Shown: piece by piece, positions 46,660 to 55,665 of the stretch
Numbering within the stretch: the first letter of the stretch is position 1
How the letters are laid out: each line of letters begins with the position of its first letter
DNA from: Actinomycetes bacterium
GTDB lineage: Bacteria; Actinomycetota; Acidimicrobiia; Spongiisociales; UBA5794
DNA length: 57,102 nucleotides
Assembly: GCA_024638645.1 (NCBI GenBank)
Contig: JAHEJX010000011.1
Span: 1 to 57,102, forward strand
Reading direction: 5' to 3'
Notes under the pieces: model-generated
Databases searched by the model: none
Told to the model about the DNA's origin: nothing
The model's input: the letters and a program-made list of their open reading frames with translations, nothing else
Position numbers and translations under genes: made by a program

Positions 46660-49246
46660 TGGAGTGAACCGACTCAGCCATTTCGTGGAGCACATTGGCG
46701 ACGTCACCCTCGGTACCGCGGGTGCGATGCCAGCGATCCCATAGGATCAGCAGCGATGGCAACACGAAGACGGCCGCAATCAACGCTCCTCCGATGGCGT
46801 ATGCGGTGACCAATCCCAGCTGCTGGAAGGGCTTCAGCGAGCTGGTGACGAGAATGCCGAAACCGGCAACTGTGGTGAACGCCGAGCCTGCCAACGCTCC
46901 GCCGGTATGGGTCATTGTCGAGCGCATCGCTTCATTCTCGCTGGCGAACCGCTCTCGATCCTCTTCGTAGCGGTGTGTGATGTGGATCGTGTATGGAACG
47001 CCGATACCGATGGCAATGGCGGCAATCATCGCCGTCACCGGGTTGAACGAAATGCCGGTGAGAGCCATCATCCCGAAGACCCAGAGGACGACCAGGACGA
47101 CGGGGAAGATCGTTATGACGCCCAAGAATGGTCGCCGCACTGCGTACCAGAAGTTCACCACGAGCAGCAGCATCGCCGCCACCAAGGAGATCGCAATCGA
47201 TTGACTTTGGCTGTCCTGGAGCGCATCGACAACGCCGAATGAGATGATGTTCTCGTTTGTTGGCGTGGCTGCCACGCCCGCAACACCCGACACCGGAGCG
47301 AAGTCCTCGGCAAGGGAGTCGCCGATTTCGCGAGCACCGGACTCGCCGGCCTGTGTCGAGATGGCCACATTGAGGTACTCGTAGTTTCCGCCCTCATCCT
47401 TAGCGACGACTCGGCCCATGTTCTCCGGATCGGCAGCAAGCGCAGCGTCGTACAACGCCGTGACATTGGTTCCGGGAGCAACGGTCAGGTCCGGATTGAG
47501 GCCGAGCCCGCCGACCGCTGCTGCAAACTCGGGGTCGAAGAACTCTGGGCTGCCGCCTTGATCGGGTGGCGTGATCAGTTGGGCGATCACGGAGACCGCC
47601 GATTGCGCTGCAGCCCGTGGCCCAAAGGAGAGCACCATGTTGGTGTCGCTCATGTTGTCCCACGCTTGGACCATTGCGTTGTGGACTTCAGAAGAGGCCA
47701 CTTCGCCTTCGATGAGAACGTTGGTTGTCTCGCCGAGTCCACCACCAAATTCGTCGACAAGCACGTCAAAGGTGGAGAGCAGGGGCGAATCCTCTGGCAG
47801 GAAGTCCGTGAAGGAGAATTCCGTACTCAGCCGGGTCAGACCGTATGCACCGAGGCCCCCCAGCGCGAGTGACAGGATCACCATCACGACCGGGATCTTC
47901 TCGGCGAGTTTGGATGTCTGTCCCATCAGTTTGGGAAGCAGCCGCTCCGATGACTTGCCCATTGCCTCTACGGCCAGGTCGCCGCGGCCCTCCGCCCTAC
48001 GGTCCAAAATGATCCTTACCGATGGCACGACGGTCAGCATGAGGACGAAGGCAGAACCGATACCGACGGTGGCAAGAACGCCGAAGTCCTTGATGGCGGT
48101 GATCGGATTGAACCAGTTGGTGAGGAACCCGACGCCGGTGGTCACGGTGGCCAACACCAGCGCGATTCCAACCGTCTTGGTGGCGCGGGACGCGGCCGCG
48201 ACGACGTCCATGTCGTCTTCGCCGAGTTCCTCGCGGTAACGGGATGTCAGGTGGATCGCGTAGTCGACACCGAGGCCGATCAGCAGAATCGGGATGATCT
48301 GCAGGATCTCGGAGAAATTGCCGATCACGCCCAGGTACTTGGGTCCAAGCAAGACGCCGAAGCCGTTCATCCACAGAATGGAGAGAACAATCACGAGCAT
48401 GGCAAGGCCGACGTCTGCCACAGAGCGACGCAGCGCCCGGCCGCGAGTCATACGTCCTGCGGGGTTGATCCAGAAGACAAATCCGAGGATCAGCATGATG
48501 ATGAGGAAGGCGGTCCCGAACAGTCGGCCGATTTCGGCGGCGAACTCATCCTGGTTTGAAAACAGAAGCGCAAAGCTGAAAGGTTTGACGTCGACGCCTG
48601 CCGTATCGATTGCCGCGATCTTGCTCTGCATGTCGACCTGAGCGGCTTGCAGTTTCACCTGATCCGGGTCGTCGGGAATCCTCGAAGAGTCGATGAGAAC
48701 GATCATCAGGCCGGCTGTGGAATTCGGGACTGCAAGGTCCGTGCTCTTCGAAGAGAGGGCAAGCGTCAGCTGTCCCTGCACCTCAGGCGGGAGCGATTCG
48801 AGGCCCGCCTGGTAAAGGGCTTTGACGTCGGCATCAGACAACCCGGCCGGGTCGAGTCCCTGCTGCTGTAGCGCAAGCGCCGCCGGGTCGAAAAACCCTT
48901 GAATACCGCCACCCTGGCCTTCCACCAGGTATTGACCGACTTCGCTTGTCAGAACCGCCTGTTGAACCGCGAGGTAGGAGCGGAACGAGTCCGCGGTGAG
49001 CACGTCGCCCCGGTCACTCGTGAAGACAACCTGGACGGGAGCCACTGCAGACGTGTCGAAACGGTCGCCAATGATCTGGCCCGCCAGAAACTCCGGCGAG
49101 TCTGGAGAGAACCCCTCATTGCCGGAGCTCTGCTCCGCCTGCGGGAGAAAGCCCATCAAGACCGCCGTAACGGCGAATGCCCCAATCAAGACTCCCCACG
49201 GCGAGCGCCGAACGATCGACGCGAGCGTATTGACCAGTGCCTTCAC
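46652..49246 (-). CDS. MMPL/RND family transporter
   Basis: 864 residues with the two-fold RND arrangement: TM1, a large external loop, TM2-6, then a repeat of the same pattern. The TM4 regions are LLIGLGVDYAIHLTSRYREEL and IGIGVPYTIHITHRYEEDRE; the first keeps the conserved Asp of the proton relay, whereas the second has Pro-Tyr in place of it. The family exports lipids, siderophores or other hydrophobic compounds; substrate unknown. The GTG start has a GAGAGG site. No periplasmic adaptor gene is nearby, as expected for MMPL proteins in monoderms. Confidence 0.88.
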   Translation of the reverse strand: MKALVNTLASIVRRSPWGVLIGAFAVTAVLMGFLPQAEQSSGNEGFSPDSPEFLAGQIIGDRFDTSAVAPVQVVFTSDRGDVLTADSFRSYLAVQQAVLTSEVGQYLVEGQGGGIQGFFDPAALALQQQGLDPAGLSDADVKALYQAGLESLPPEVQGQLTLALSSKSTDLAVPNSTAGLMIVLIDSSRIPDDPDQVKLQAAQVDMQSKIAAIDTAGVDVKPFSFALLFSNQDEFAAEIGRLFGTAFLIIMLILGFVFWINPAGRMTRGRALRRSVADVGLAMLVIVLSILWMNGFGVLLGPKYLGVIGNFSEILQIIPILLIGLGVDYAIHLTSRYREELGEDDMDVVAAASRATKTVGIALVLATVTTGVGFLTNWFNPITAIKDFGVLATVGIGSAFVLMLTVVPSVRIILDRRAEGRGDLAVEAMGKSSERLLPKLMGQTSKLAEKIPVVMVILSLALGGLGAYGLTRLSTEFSFTDFLPEDSPLLSTFDVLVDEFGGGLGETTNVLIEGEVASSEVHNAMVQAWDNMSDTNMVLSFGPRAAAQSAVSVIAQLITPPDQGGSPEFFDPEFAAAVGGLGLNPDLTVAPGTNVTALYDAALAADPENMGRVVAKDEGGNYEYLNVAISTQAGESGAREIGDSLAEDFAPVSGVAGVAATPTNENIISFGVVDALQDSQSQSIAISLVAAMLLLVVNFWYAVRRPFLGVITIFPVVLVVLWVFGMMALTGISFNPVTAMIAAIAIGIGVPYTIHITHRYEEDRERFASENEAMRSTMTHTGGALAGSAFTTVAGFGILVTSSLKPFQQLGLVTAYAIGGALIAAVFVLPSLLILWDRWHRTRGTEGDVANVLHEMAESVHSNA

Positions 49247-49354
49247 TAGAGACCTCTCCCATTCGGTGTCTTGTCAGGGCTGAGCCCGGCGCATGCAGTG
49301 CGCGCTTGTGACCCGCGCAAGACTACCCGGCGAGCCGCGCCTCGAAGTCCAGGT

Positions 49355-51289
49355 TCATCGAGGAGCCGCGAATGCGGCCGTGAGCTCCGCCACCGCGTCA
49401 CCAAGCGGCAAGCCACGCCGTTCGGCGTCGTCGCCTCGCATCCGCACGCCAACGGAGTTGGCAGCAACGTCCTTGTCCCCGACTACGGCTATTGCGGGAT
49501 GCTTCTGGGTAATGGCGCGCCTGATCTTCTCCCCGACGGTCTCGTCGGTCTCGTCGACTTCGACGCGCAGCCCGGCTGCCCGAAAAACGGCTGCCACTTC
49601 GTTGGCGTATTCGTTGTGCCGATCGGCGACGGGCACAATCGTCAGTTGCACCGGGGAGAGCCATCCGGGGAACGCACCGGCATAGTGCTCGACAAGCACA
49701 CCGATGAACCGTTCTACAGAGCCGAATTTGGCCGAGTGGATCATCACGGGGCGTTCCCTATCGTTGCCCGGGGTGGTGAATTCCAGCTCGAAGCGGTCGG
49801 GCAGCGAAAAGTCGACCTGAACGGTTGACATCTGCCAGCGCCGCCCGATCGCATCTTTGATGTGGACGTCGATTTTCGGCCCGTAGAAGGCCCCCTCGCC
49901 CTCTGCTACTTGGAACGGCACGTTGGCGGCAACCAGGGCAGAACGCAGCGACTCGGTTGCGACTTCCCATAGCTCGAGATCGCCCACCCACTTGTCTTCC
50001 GGCCGGGTGCTCAGGTCTGCCTCGAAGTCTTCGAAGCCGAACTCGCCAAGCAAAGTGAGCACGAACTCCAGGTGCTGTGCCAATTCCTCGGGAAGCTGGT
50101 CGCGAGTGCAGAAGGTGTGGCTGTCATCCATGGTGAGGCCCCGGACCCGCAGCAGGCCGTGGAGCACACCAGAACGCTCATAGCGATAGACGGCGCCCAG
50201 CTCTGAGAACCGGAGCGGTAACTCCCGGTAAGAACGAGCATTCGACTTGTAAACGAGTACGTGGAAGGGGCAGTTCATCGGCTTGACCCGGTACTGCTGG
50301 CCTTCGTCGAGGTCCATGCCCGGATACATGTTGTCCGCGTAGAAGTCGAGATGGCCGGACGTCTGCCAGAGGTCTGCTTTGGCGACGTGTGGCGAGTTCA
50401 CGAACACAAACCCGTAGTCCTCATGGATCTGACGGCTGTAGTCCTCAACGACCTTACGGAGCATCCCGCCGTTCGGGTGCCAGACCGCCAATCCACTGCC
50501 CAGCTCCTGCGGAAACGAGTAGAGGTCGAGCTCACGACCCAATTTGCGGTGGTCTCTCTTGGCAGCCTCCTCGCGGCGGTTGAGGTAGGCATCGAGTTCC
50601 TTCTTCGATTCCCATGCTGTGCCGTAGATTCGCTGCAACTGGGGATTGTTCTCGTCGCCGCGCCAGTATGCCCCGGCCGATCGAAGCAACTTCACAGCCT
50701 TCAGGCGCGCAGTCGAAGGAACGTGAGGCCCACGACAAAGGTCGACGAAGTCGACGTTCCTGTAGATCGAGACCTCGCTGCCCCCAACGCCCTCGGACTC
50801 GTCGACCCCACGGATGATCTCCAGCTTGAACGGCTGATCGGAGAAAATGCCCTCGGCGTCGCTCGACGAAACCACGTCACGTTCGAACGACTGATTGGAT
50901 GAGATGATCTCAGCCATACGCTCCTCAATGCGGTCGAGGTCGTCCGGTGTAAACGGCTCCTCGACCTGAAAGTCGTAATAGAACCCATCCTCGATGGGCG
51001 GGCCAATGGCGAATTTGGCTCCGGGGTAGAGATCGAGAACTGCTTGCGCCATCACATGGGCTGCGCTGTGGCGCATGATGTGGCGGCCCGCCTCCGTGTT
51101 TTCAGTGATGATCTCGATAGCTGCGTCGGACTCAATGGGACGGGACAGGTCGCGACTCTCCCCATCCAGCTTCACCGCAACGGCAGCCTTGGCCAACCGG
51201 GAGCCGATGCTCTCAGCAACGTCCGTGCCCGTGACGCCATCGGGATACTCGCGTACCGATCCGTCGGGCAGGGTGATGTTGATGGCCAC
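49355..51289 (-). CDS. thrS: threonine--tRNA ligase
   Basis: 644-residue class II synthetase, full-length: N-terminal TGS domain (MAINITLPDGSVREYPDGV), editing domain with HSAAHVMAQAV and the later RGPHVPSTARLKAVKLL, catalytic core with MNCPFHVLVYKS, RGLTMDDSHTFC and HSAKFGSVERFIGVL, and a C-terminal anticodon-binding domain ending RRGLPLGDAVAEL. Zinc-binding Cys/His residues are in place. A ribosome-binding GGAG precedes the ATG. I see no T-box or other leader RNA. Confidence 0.97.
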   Translation of the reverse strand: MAINITLPDGSVREYPDGVTGTDVAESIGSRLAKAAVAVKLDGESRDLSRPIESDAAIEIITENTEAGRHIMRHSAAHVMAQAVLDLYPGAKFAIGPPIEDGFYYDFQVEEPFTPDDLDRIEERMAEIISSNQSFERDVVSSSDAEGIFSDQPFKLEIIRGVDESEGVGGSEVSIYRNVDFVDLCRGPHVPSTARLKAVKLLRSAGAYWRGDENNPQLQRIYGTAWESKKELDAYLNRREEAAKRDHRKLGRELDLYSFPQELGSGLAVWHPNGGMLRKVVEDYSRQIHEDYGFVFVNSPHVAKADLWQTSGHLDFYADNMYPGMDLDEGQQYRVKPMNCPFHVLVYKSNARSYRELPLRFSELGAVYRYERSGVLHGLLRVRGLTMDDSHTFCTRDQLPEELAQHLEFVLTLLGEFGFEDFEADLSTRPEDKWVGDLELWEVATESLRSALVAANVPFQVAEGEGAFYGPKIDVHIKDAIGRRWQMSTVQVDFSLPDRFELEFTTPGNDRERPVMIHSAKFGSVERFIGVLVEHYAGAFPGWLSPVQLTIVPVADRHNEYANEVAAVFRAAGLRVEVDETDETVGEKIRRAITQKHPAIAVVGDKDVAANSVGVRMRGDDAERRGLPLGDAVAELTAAFAAPR

Positions 51290-51449
51290 CGGTCTCCTCC
51301 GTCTATTGGAGCCGTGAGGTTACAGGCAAGGACAAGGCGCTCTGTCCCAAGCCAGACCGGACGCACCGTGTCCCCCGCCAAGACGTTTCCCCATGCCGGG
51401 TCGCGTGGAACAATAGGGCCGAACTACACCGAGATTCGGGGAAGAGCGA

Positions 51450-52316
51450 GTGGTCGAACCCATCAAGCTTGCTGAACGTATGTCCGTAGGCGGACGGGTT
51501 CAAGAGTTGAGCAGCGCAGAACGCCTACTCGGCTCAAATCGAGTATTTCGCATTTGGACGAGCGCCGGCACTCGCATTCTCAAGATCTACGGAACTCCGG
51601 CCAGAGAGCGGCGCGAGTCTCACTCCCTCGAAGCCCTTGCCGGGATTGCGGGTCTACCGGTAGTCGTTGACCGCGGTATCGAGGACGACACGGTCCACTG
51701 GACCCTGTTCACGGATTCTGGACAGTGGACGATTGGAACGTTGCCCGAGAACGCGAGGACCGCGCGCAGTGCGGGCGCCATCTTGAGGGCCGTCCACGAC
51801 ACCGAGCCCAACCCCCTCTCCAATCTCTCCCGGGGTATCGATCAGGAATGGGTGAGCGTCGATTTCATGTCCACGTTCCGTCGGCTCGAGCGGTATCGCG
51901 CCAAGATCGGCTATCGGGCCGAGCTGCTGGAGCGCGCTCGCATGGTTAGGCCTCCCTTCGCGTCTGCGCCTCGCGTTGCTCACACCAACACCATCCCCGA
52001 GAACTTCCTCGTGGACGATGAGGGCGCCGTAACCCTCATCAACTGGGAATGGGCGACGCTGGCTCCCCCGGAATGGGACCTGACCAAATCGCTCTGGCTG
52101 ATGAACCTCAAGGCAGGCCCGGATGCCGCCGCCGCATTCCAAGATGGCTACGGGCGCTCCATAGAGCCCATGCAGCTCGATCGCTGGATTGTCTATCACT
52201 CGTCGATGATGCTCGTTTTCGAGGCCGAGTCGACGCTGCGCCAGGACCGCTATGCATACGAGTATCTGGTCGCAGAGCTCGAGCGGGCGGTCACTGCCAG
52301 CCAGTCCATCGTCTGA
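51450..52316 (+). CDS. aminoglycoside-phosphotransferase-fold protein, probable pseudokinase
   Basis: 288 residues from a GTG at 51450. The N-lobe Lys is visible in RILKIYG (Lys45). In the C-lobe the usual H-G-D-x4-N motif reads HTNTIPEN (178-185): His and Asn are kept but the catalytic Asp is Asn. The metal-binding D-W-E reads NWE (198-200), again Asp to Asn. PPEWDLTKS matches the closing D-L-A segment. Losing both aspartates should prevent normal phosphotransfer, so it may bind a nucleotide or small molecule without catalysis. It diverges from thrS. Confidence 0.72.
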   Translation: MVEPIKLAERMSVGGRVQELSSAERLLGSNRVFRIWTSAGTRILKIYGTPARERRESHSLEALAGIAGLPVVVDRGIEDDTVHWTLFTDSGQWTIGTLPENARTARSAGAILRAVHDTEPNPLSNLSRGIDQEWVSVDFMSTFRRLERYRAKIGYRAELLERARMVRPPFASAPRVAHTNTIPENFLVDDEGAVTLINWEWATLAPPEWDLTKSLWLMNLKAGPDAAAAFQDGYGRSIEPMQLDRWIVYHSSMMLVFEAESTLRQDRYAYEYLVAELERAVTASQSIV

Positions 52317-52395
52317 GCGGACCGCGGAAAGACGCGAAAATCAGGCTTAGCGGTCCTAGCCTCCCGATCGTTCCGATCAGAGAGAGGTAAGTCGG

Positions 52396-52623
52396 ATGAT
52401 CGAAAGCATCGTTGCGGGGGCCGTGCTCGTAGCCGGTGTGGTCGGCGCATCAAAGCGGGGGCCGGGCCGGGGCAAGTCCACCTCACCGGGCAACACCCAT
52501 CCGTTTTCGGGACCTATGACAGTCGACCTCCCGTGCCCATGGTGCCGCGCTGCTACCTCGGAGTCAGACAGCGAGTGCATGACCTGCGGCCAACCGTTCG
52601 GTTACGACTCTTCACGTTCGTAA
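52396..52623 (+). CDS. small membrane-anchored zinc-ribbon protein
   Basis: 75 residues. A short hydrophobic segment (IVAGAVLVAGVVGA, about 5-18) precedes a basic, Gly/Pro-rich linker and a C-terminal CPWC...CMTC zinc ribbon (about 47-65). The ATG has a GAGAGGT ribosome-binding site about 9 nt upstream. It lies 79 nt after the pseudokinase on the same strand and may be co-transcribed. No named family recognised; the two CxxC pairs argue for a real protein. Confidence 0.65.
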   Translation: MIESIVAGAVLVAGVVGASKRGPGRGKSTSPGNTHPFSGPMTVDLPCPWCRAATSESDSECMTCGQPFGYDSSRS

Positions 52624-52996
52624 AGGGCGATCCGCCACACGACTCGGAACTGCACACAGCTATCTCGGGACACGGCGTAATGAATGTCCGCCGGAATCTG
52701 CGCAAACACGTGCACCAGTCCCGGTGGCCCAGTCCTGATATCCGATCTGGAAGCTGCTCCCAGCCGGGATGTCTGTTGGTTCGCGATTGAGTACCGCGCA
52801 GCGGCAGCAGTCGACCACCTCGTCGGCCGTCTCCACGCCGAGACGAATCCCACCTCAGACCACCGGCATCCGAATCTGCAGCCTGCTACGAACTAAGAAA
52901 TGCGCTCTTCAGTTCCGAGAGATGATGGTTACTGAGAGTGGCGGTATTGTCGTGTGATCCGACCAGATCAGGGTTGGGACGCCCGGGGGTTAGAAG
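52624..52996. other. 373-nt spacer without a convincing gene
   Basis: Both strands carry only short ORFs (up to about 80 codons) without ribosome-binding sites or recognisable motifs. The plus strand should contain the promoter of the adenylation gene; a TTGTCG (52947) is a weak -35 candidate. The stretch may be the remains of a deleted gene, but I cannot name it. Confidence 0.5.
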
Positions 52997-54571
52997 ATGT
53001 TCGATTTCCTGATTCACTCGCCAGTGGGTTACTTCGCGGAGGAGACACCCCTTCATCCGGCGCTGAGCTTCCAGGGCGACGAGATGTCGTACGCCGAGCT
53101 GGACGCTGCGAGCAGTCAGCTGGCCAACATGCTCATCCGGGAAGGCTTGCAGCCCCAGGATCGAGTCGGGATATTCATGCGCAAGAGCCTGGAGCTCGGC
53201 GTAGCGATATACGGGATCCTCAAGGCAGGGGGCGCATTCGTTCCTCTCGATCCATTCATGCCGGTCGACCGCCTCGACTTCATTTTGCGCGACTGTTCGA
53301 TCCGTCATGTTGTGAGCGCAGATCACATGGCCAAACCATTGCGGCAGCTCGACGAGTCAATGGACCTGCGCTTGTATGGCGTCGCTGCCGAGACGCCTTT
53401 CGCGAGTCTCACCTGGGATCAAGTGCGAGCGATGCCCAAGGCAACTCCCGACGTGTGGATCATCGATCAGGATCTCGGCTACATCATGTACACGTCCGGG
53501 TCGACGGGCTTTCCGAAGGGAATGATTCATACCCACCACGGCAGCGTTAGCTACGCCCGCTGGGGAGCGCTTCACGTTGGGCTGCAGCCGGAGGATCGGG
53601 TGGCGAGCCACGCCCCGCTGCACTTCGATCTCAGCATCTTCGACTTCTTTTCGACGGCGCAGTCGGGCGCCACAGTCGTGCTCGTTCCGGAGGCAGTCAC
53701 CAAGCTGCCGGCAAGCTGGTCTCAGTACATCGACAGTGAACGTATCACCTGCGTGTTCACCGTCCCCTACGTCCTGATCGAGATGCTCGAACGCGGCGCA
53801 ATGGAGCAGCGTGATCTGTCATCGCTGCGGTGGATCATGTTTGGCGGTGAACCGTTCCCGCCGAAGCACCTGCGCACCCTCATGGAAGCTCTACCCGAGG
53901 TGCAGTTCAGCAACGTCTACGGACCGGCCGAGGCTCCATCCTGCACCATCTACGACATCCCGTCGCTGCCTGAAGACTTCGACGAGCCTATTCCCATCGG
54001 GACGGTGTCATACAACTCGGTCGACATCATCATCGACGAGGACGGTAATGAGTGCCCGGTCGGTGTAGCCGGCGAGCTTTGCATCCGTAGTTCAACCCTC
54101 ACCAAGGGATACTGGAACCGCCCCGATCTGAACGAGCGGGCGTTCTTCCTGCGCGACAGCTTCGGGCACTTCCCCGAGGTGTACTACCGGACGGGTGATG
54201 TCGTCGTTCGACACGAGGACGGGTTGCTCCGGTTCCTCGGACGCCAGGATCGCATGATCAAGACACGCGGGCACCGAGTCGAGCTCGACGAGGTGGAAGC
54301 GGCATTGGCCAGCCATGATGCAGTGTCGGAAGCCGCCGCGTACGCAGTTCCCGATGCGTCCGGCAGCAAGTCGATTCATGCTGCGGTGAAGGCGTCTGAG
54401 GGGCAGTCCGTGGAGGCATCCGAAGTGATGAAACATGCCGCAAAGAGGTTGCCGAAGTACGCGCTTCCACTCGAATTGATGGTCGTTGACGAGTTCCCCC
54501 GTACCACAAGCGGCAAGATCGATCGCCGCCAGCTTGCCGAGCAGTCTGGCGGAACTGAGCCTCTGAGCTAG
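52997..54571 (+). CDS. free-standing amino-acid-type adenylation enzyme (NRPS A domain, DltA-like layout)
   Basis: 524 residues, one complete ANL-superfamily adenylation module: A3 YTSGSTGFPKGM (165-176), A4 region HFDLSIFDFF with Asp211 in the place that binds an alpha-amino group, A5 YGPAE (308-312), A7 YRTGD (397-401), A8 LGRQDRMIKTRGHRVELDE (414-432) and the catalytic Lys507 in TSGKIDR (504-510). It ends after A10, with no carrier, condensation or thioesterase domain, so its acyl-AMP must be passed to a separate carrier protein. Asp211 suggests an amino acid substrate; the exact one is not predictable by eye. A phosphopantetheinyl transferase and thioesterase lie just downstream on the other strand. 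Confidence 0.85.
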   Translation: MFDFLIHSPVGYFAEETPLHPALSFQGDEMSYAELDAASSQLANMLIREGLQPQDRVGIFMRKSLELGVAIYGILKAGGAFVPLDPFMPVDRLDFILRDCSIRHVVSADHMAKPLRQLDESMDLRLYGVAAETPFASLTWDQVRAMPKATPDVWIIDQDLGYIMYTSGSTGFPKGMIHTHHGSVSYARWGALHVGLQPEDRVASHAPLHFDLSIFDFFSTAQSGATVVLVPEAVTKLPASWSQYIDSERITCVFTVPYVLIEMLERGAMEQRDLSSLRWIMFGGEPFPPKHLRTLMEALPEVQFSNVYGPAEAPSCTIYDIPSLPEDFDEPIPIGTVSYNSVDIIIDEDGNECPVGVAGELCIRSSTLTKGYWNRPDLNERAFFLRDSFGHFPEVYYRTGDVVVRHEDGLLRFLGRQDRMIKTRGHRVELDEVEAALASHDAVSEAAAYAVPDASGSKSIHAAVKASEGQSVEASEVMKHAAKRLPKYALPLELMVVDEFPRTTSGKIDRRQLAEQSGGTEPLS

Positions 54572-54603
54572 AGCCAGATCGCAGTCCAACCTCGGTTGCG
54601 AAT

Positions 54604-55647
54604 TCAAGCCGTCCAGGTATGGGCAACCGTCACACCCATATCGACGACAACAAGACTGCTGGAGTCGGGCTCAGGGTTGAGGTGAGCCTCGTCCTGTTCG
54701 TGCACAACCAGCCGGGCGCCGGGCGCCATTCGATTCAAAACGGGTTCGATAATCCTCCCCAGATGCCCGACGGGAAGGAATGCGAAGACGACGTCGGCCT
54801 GGTCCAACCTTGCCTTCGCAAAGTCCCCATGTTCGATGCTCACACGACGGCTGAGCCCGGCATCGGATACTTTGCGCTTCGCAAGAGCTGCGAGTGTCGC
54901 ATCGACCTCGACACCCCGCCCTCTGCAGCCGAAGCTTTCGACGGCCTCTATCAACACCCGACCATCACCACATCCGATGTCGATCAACAGGTCATCTTGG
55001 CTCAGCCCGACAAGTTCCAGCAGACTCGACACCATTCCTTCTGGGGTACCCAGGAAAGGTCCCGCGGCCGCACTCCTCTGAAGCATTCCCAATGCTCGAC
55101 CCACCCTGCGTATCGGTTTGACGCCCCAGTAAGCCCACCAAGCCCAGGAAGGGAGAGACACCTGGAAGTCGCTCATGCCGGGATTCATTCGGCTTACGAT
55201 GCGTGGCGCTTGCGCCCTTCGTGTCACCGAGACCGAAGTGAGGGGACCTTTGGGTGCGATCATGTTGATGTCAAGCCCGGCCTTGCGGATCGCTCTGTCG
55301 GCTGTCTCACCGAGTGTGCGCATCGGGACGAAGCCATGCAGTCGTAGTTGGTCGAGCGTACGGCCGAAATTGTCCCTCGATACGAGAACCTTGAGTCTCC
55401 CGTCGAGACGCTCCCGATCCAACAATACCTCTACCCCGGGGCCCACCTCGGTGAGATCAGAGCGAAGCTCCTCAGTCGCTTTGAACAACGCCGAGTCAAA
55501 GCGAGCGAGACCAACTGAGATCTCCTGAGCGCGTATCCTGTCGCGGTCGGTCAACCCATCTTTGTCAAGCCAATCGTCGAGAGCTTCGCGAAGCCGCCCG
55601 CCATAGAGAGCATCGATGAGCGACCGTTCCAGAGCGGACACGTTCAT
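54604..55647 (-). CDS. class I SAM-dependent methyltransferase with unknown N-terminal domain
   Basis: 347 residues. The C-terminal 150 form a Rossmann methyltransferase: TPEGMVSSLLELVGLSQDD, motif I LIDIGCGDGRVLIEA (221-235), acidic end of beta-2 GVEVD, and motif IV-like IEHGDFAKARLDQADVVFAF. The pattern resembles FAM173/protein-lysine-type methyltransferases but also small-molecule ones. Residues 1-200 are not recognised; they contain a predicted alpha/beta part (RLKVLVSRDNFGRTLDQL) and an aromatic stretch WAWWAYWG. Convergent with the adenylation gene (32 nt apart) and 18 nt after the phosphopantetheinyl transferase gene, so probably in the same operon. Confidence 0.8.
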   Translation of the reverse strand: MNVSALERSLIDALYGGRLREALDDWLDKDGLTDRDRIRAQEISVGLARFDSALFKATEELRSDLTEVGPGVEVLLDRERLDGRLKVLVSRDNFGRTLDQLRLHGFVPMRTLGETADRAIRKAGLDINMIAPKGPLTSVSVTRRAQAPRIVSRMNPGMSDFQVSLPSWAWWAYWGVKPIRRVGRALGMLQRSAAAGPFLGTPEGMVSSLLELVGLSQDDLLIDIGCGDGRVLIEAVESFGCRGRGVEVDATLAALAKRKVSDAGLSRRVSIEHGDFAKARLDQADVVFAFLPVGHLGRIIEPVLNRMAPGARLVVHEQDEAHLNPEPDSSSLVVVDMGVTVAHTWTA

Positions 55648-55665
55648 CTAAGTCCACTCATCGTT

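Noticed and set aside
52602..52896. Two overlapping ORFs of 70-83 codons on opposite strands
   Set aside because: Neither has a ribosome-binding site or a recognisable motif. Vague resemblance to a glyoxalase/VOC fragment was too weak to call.
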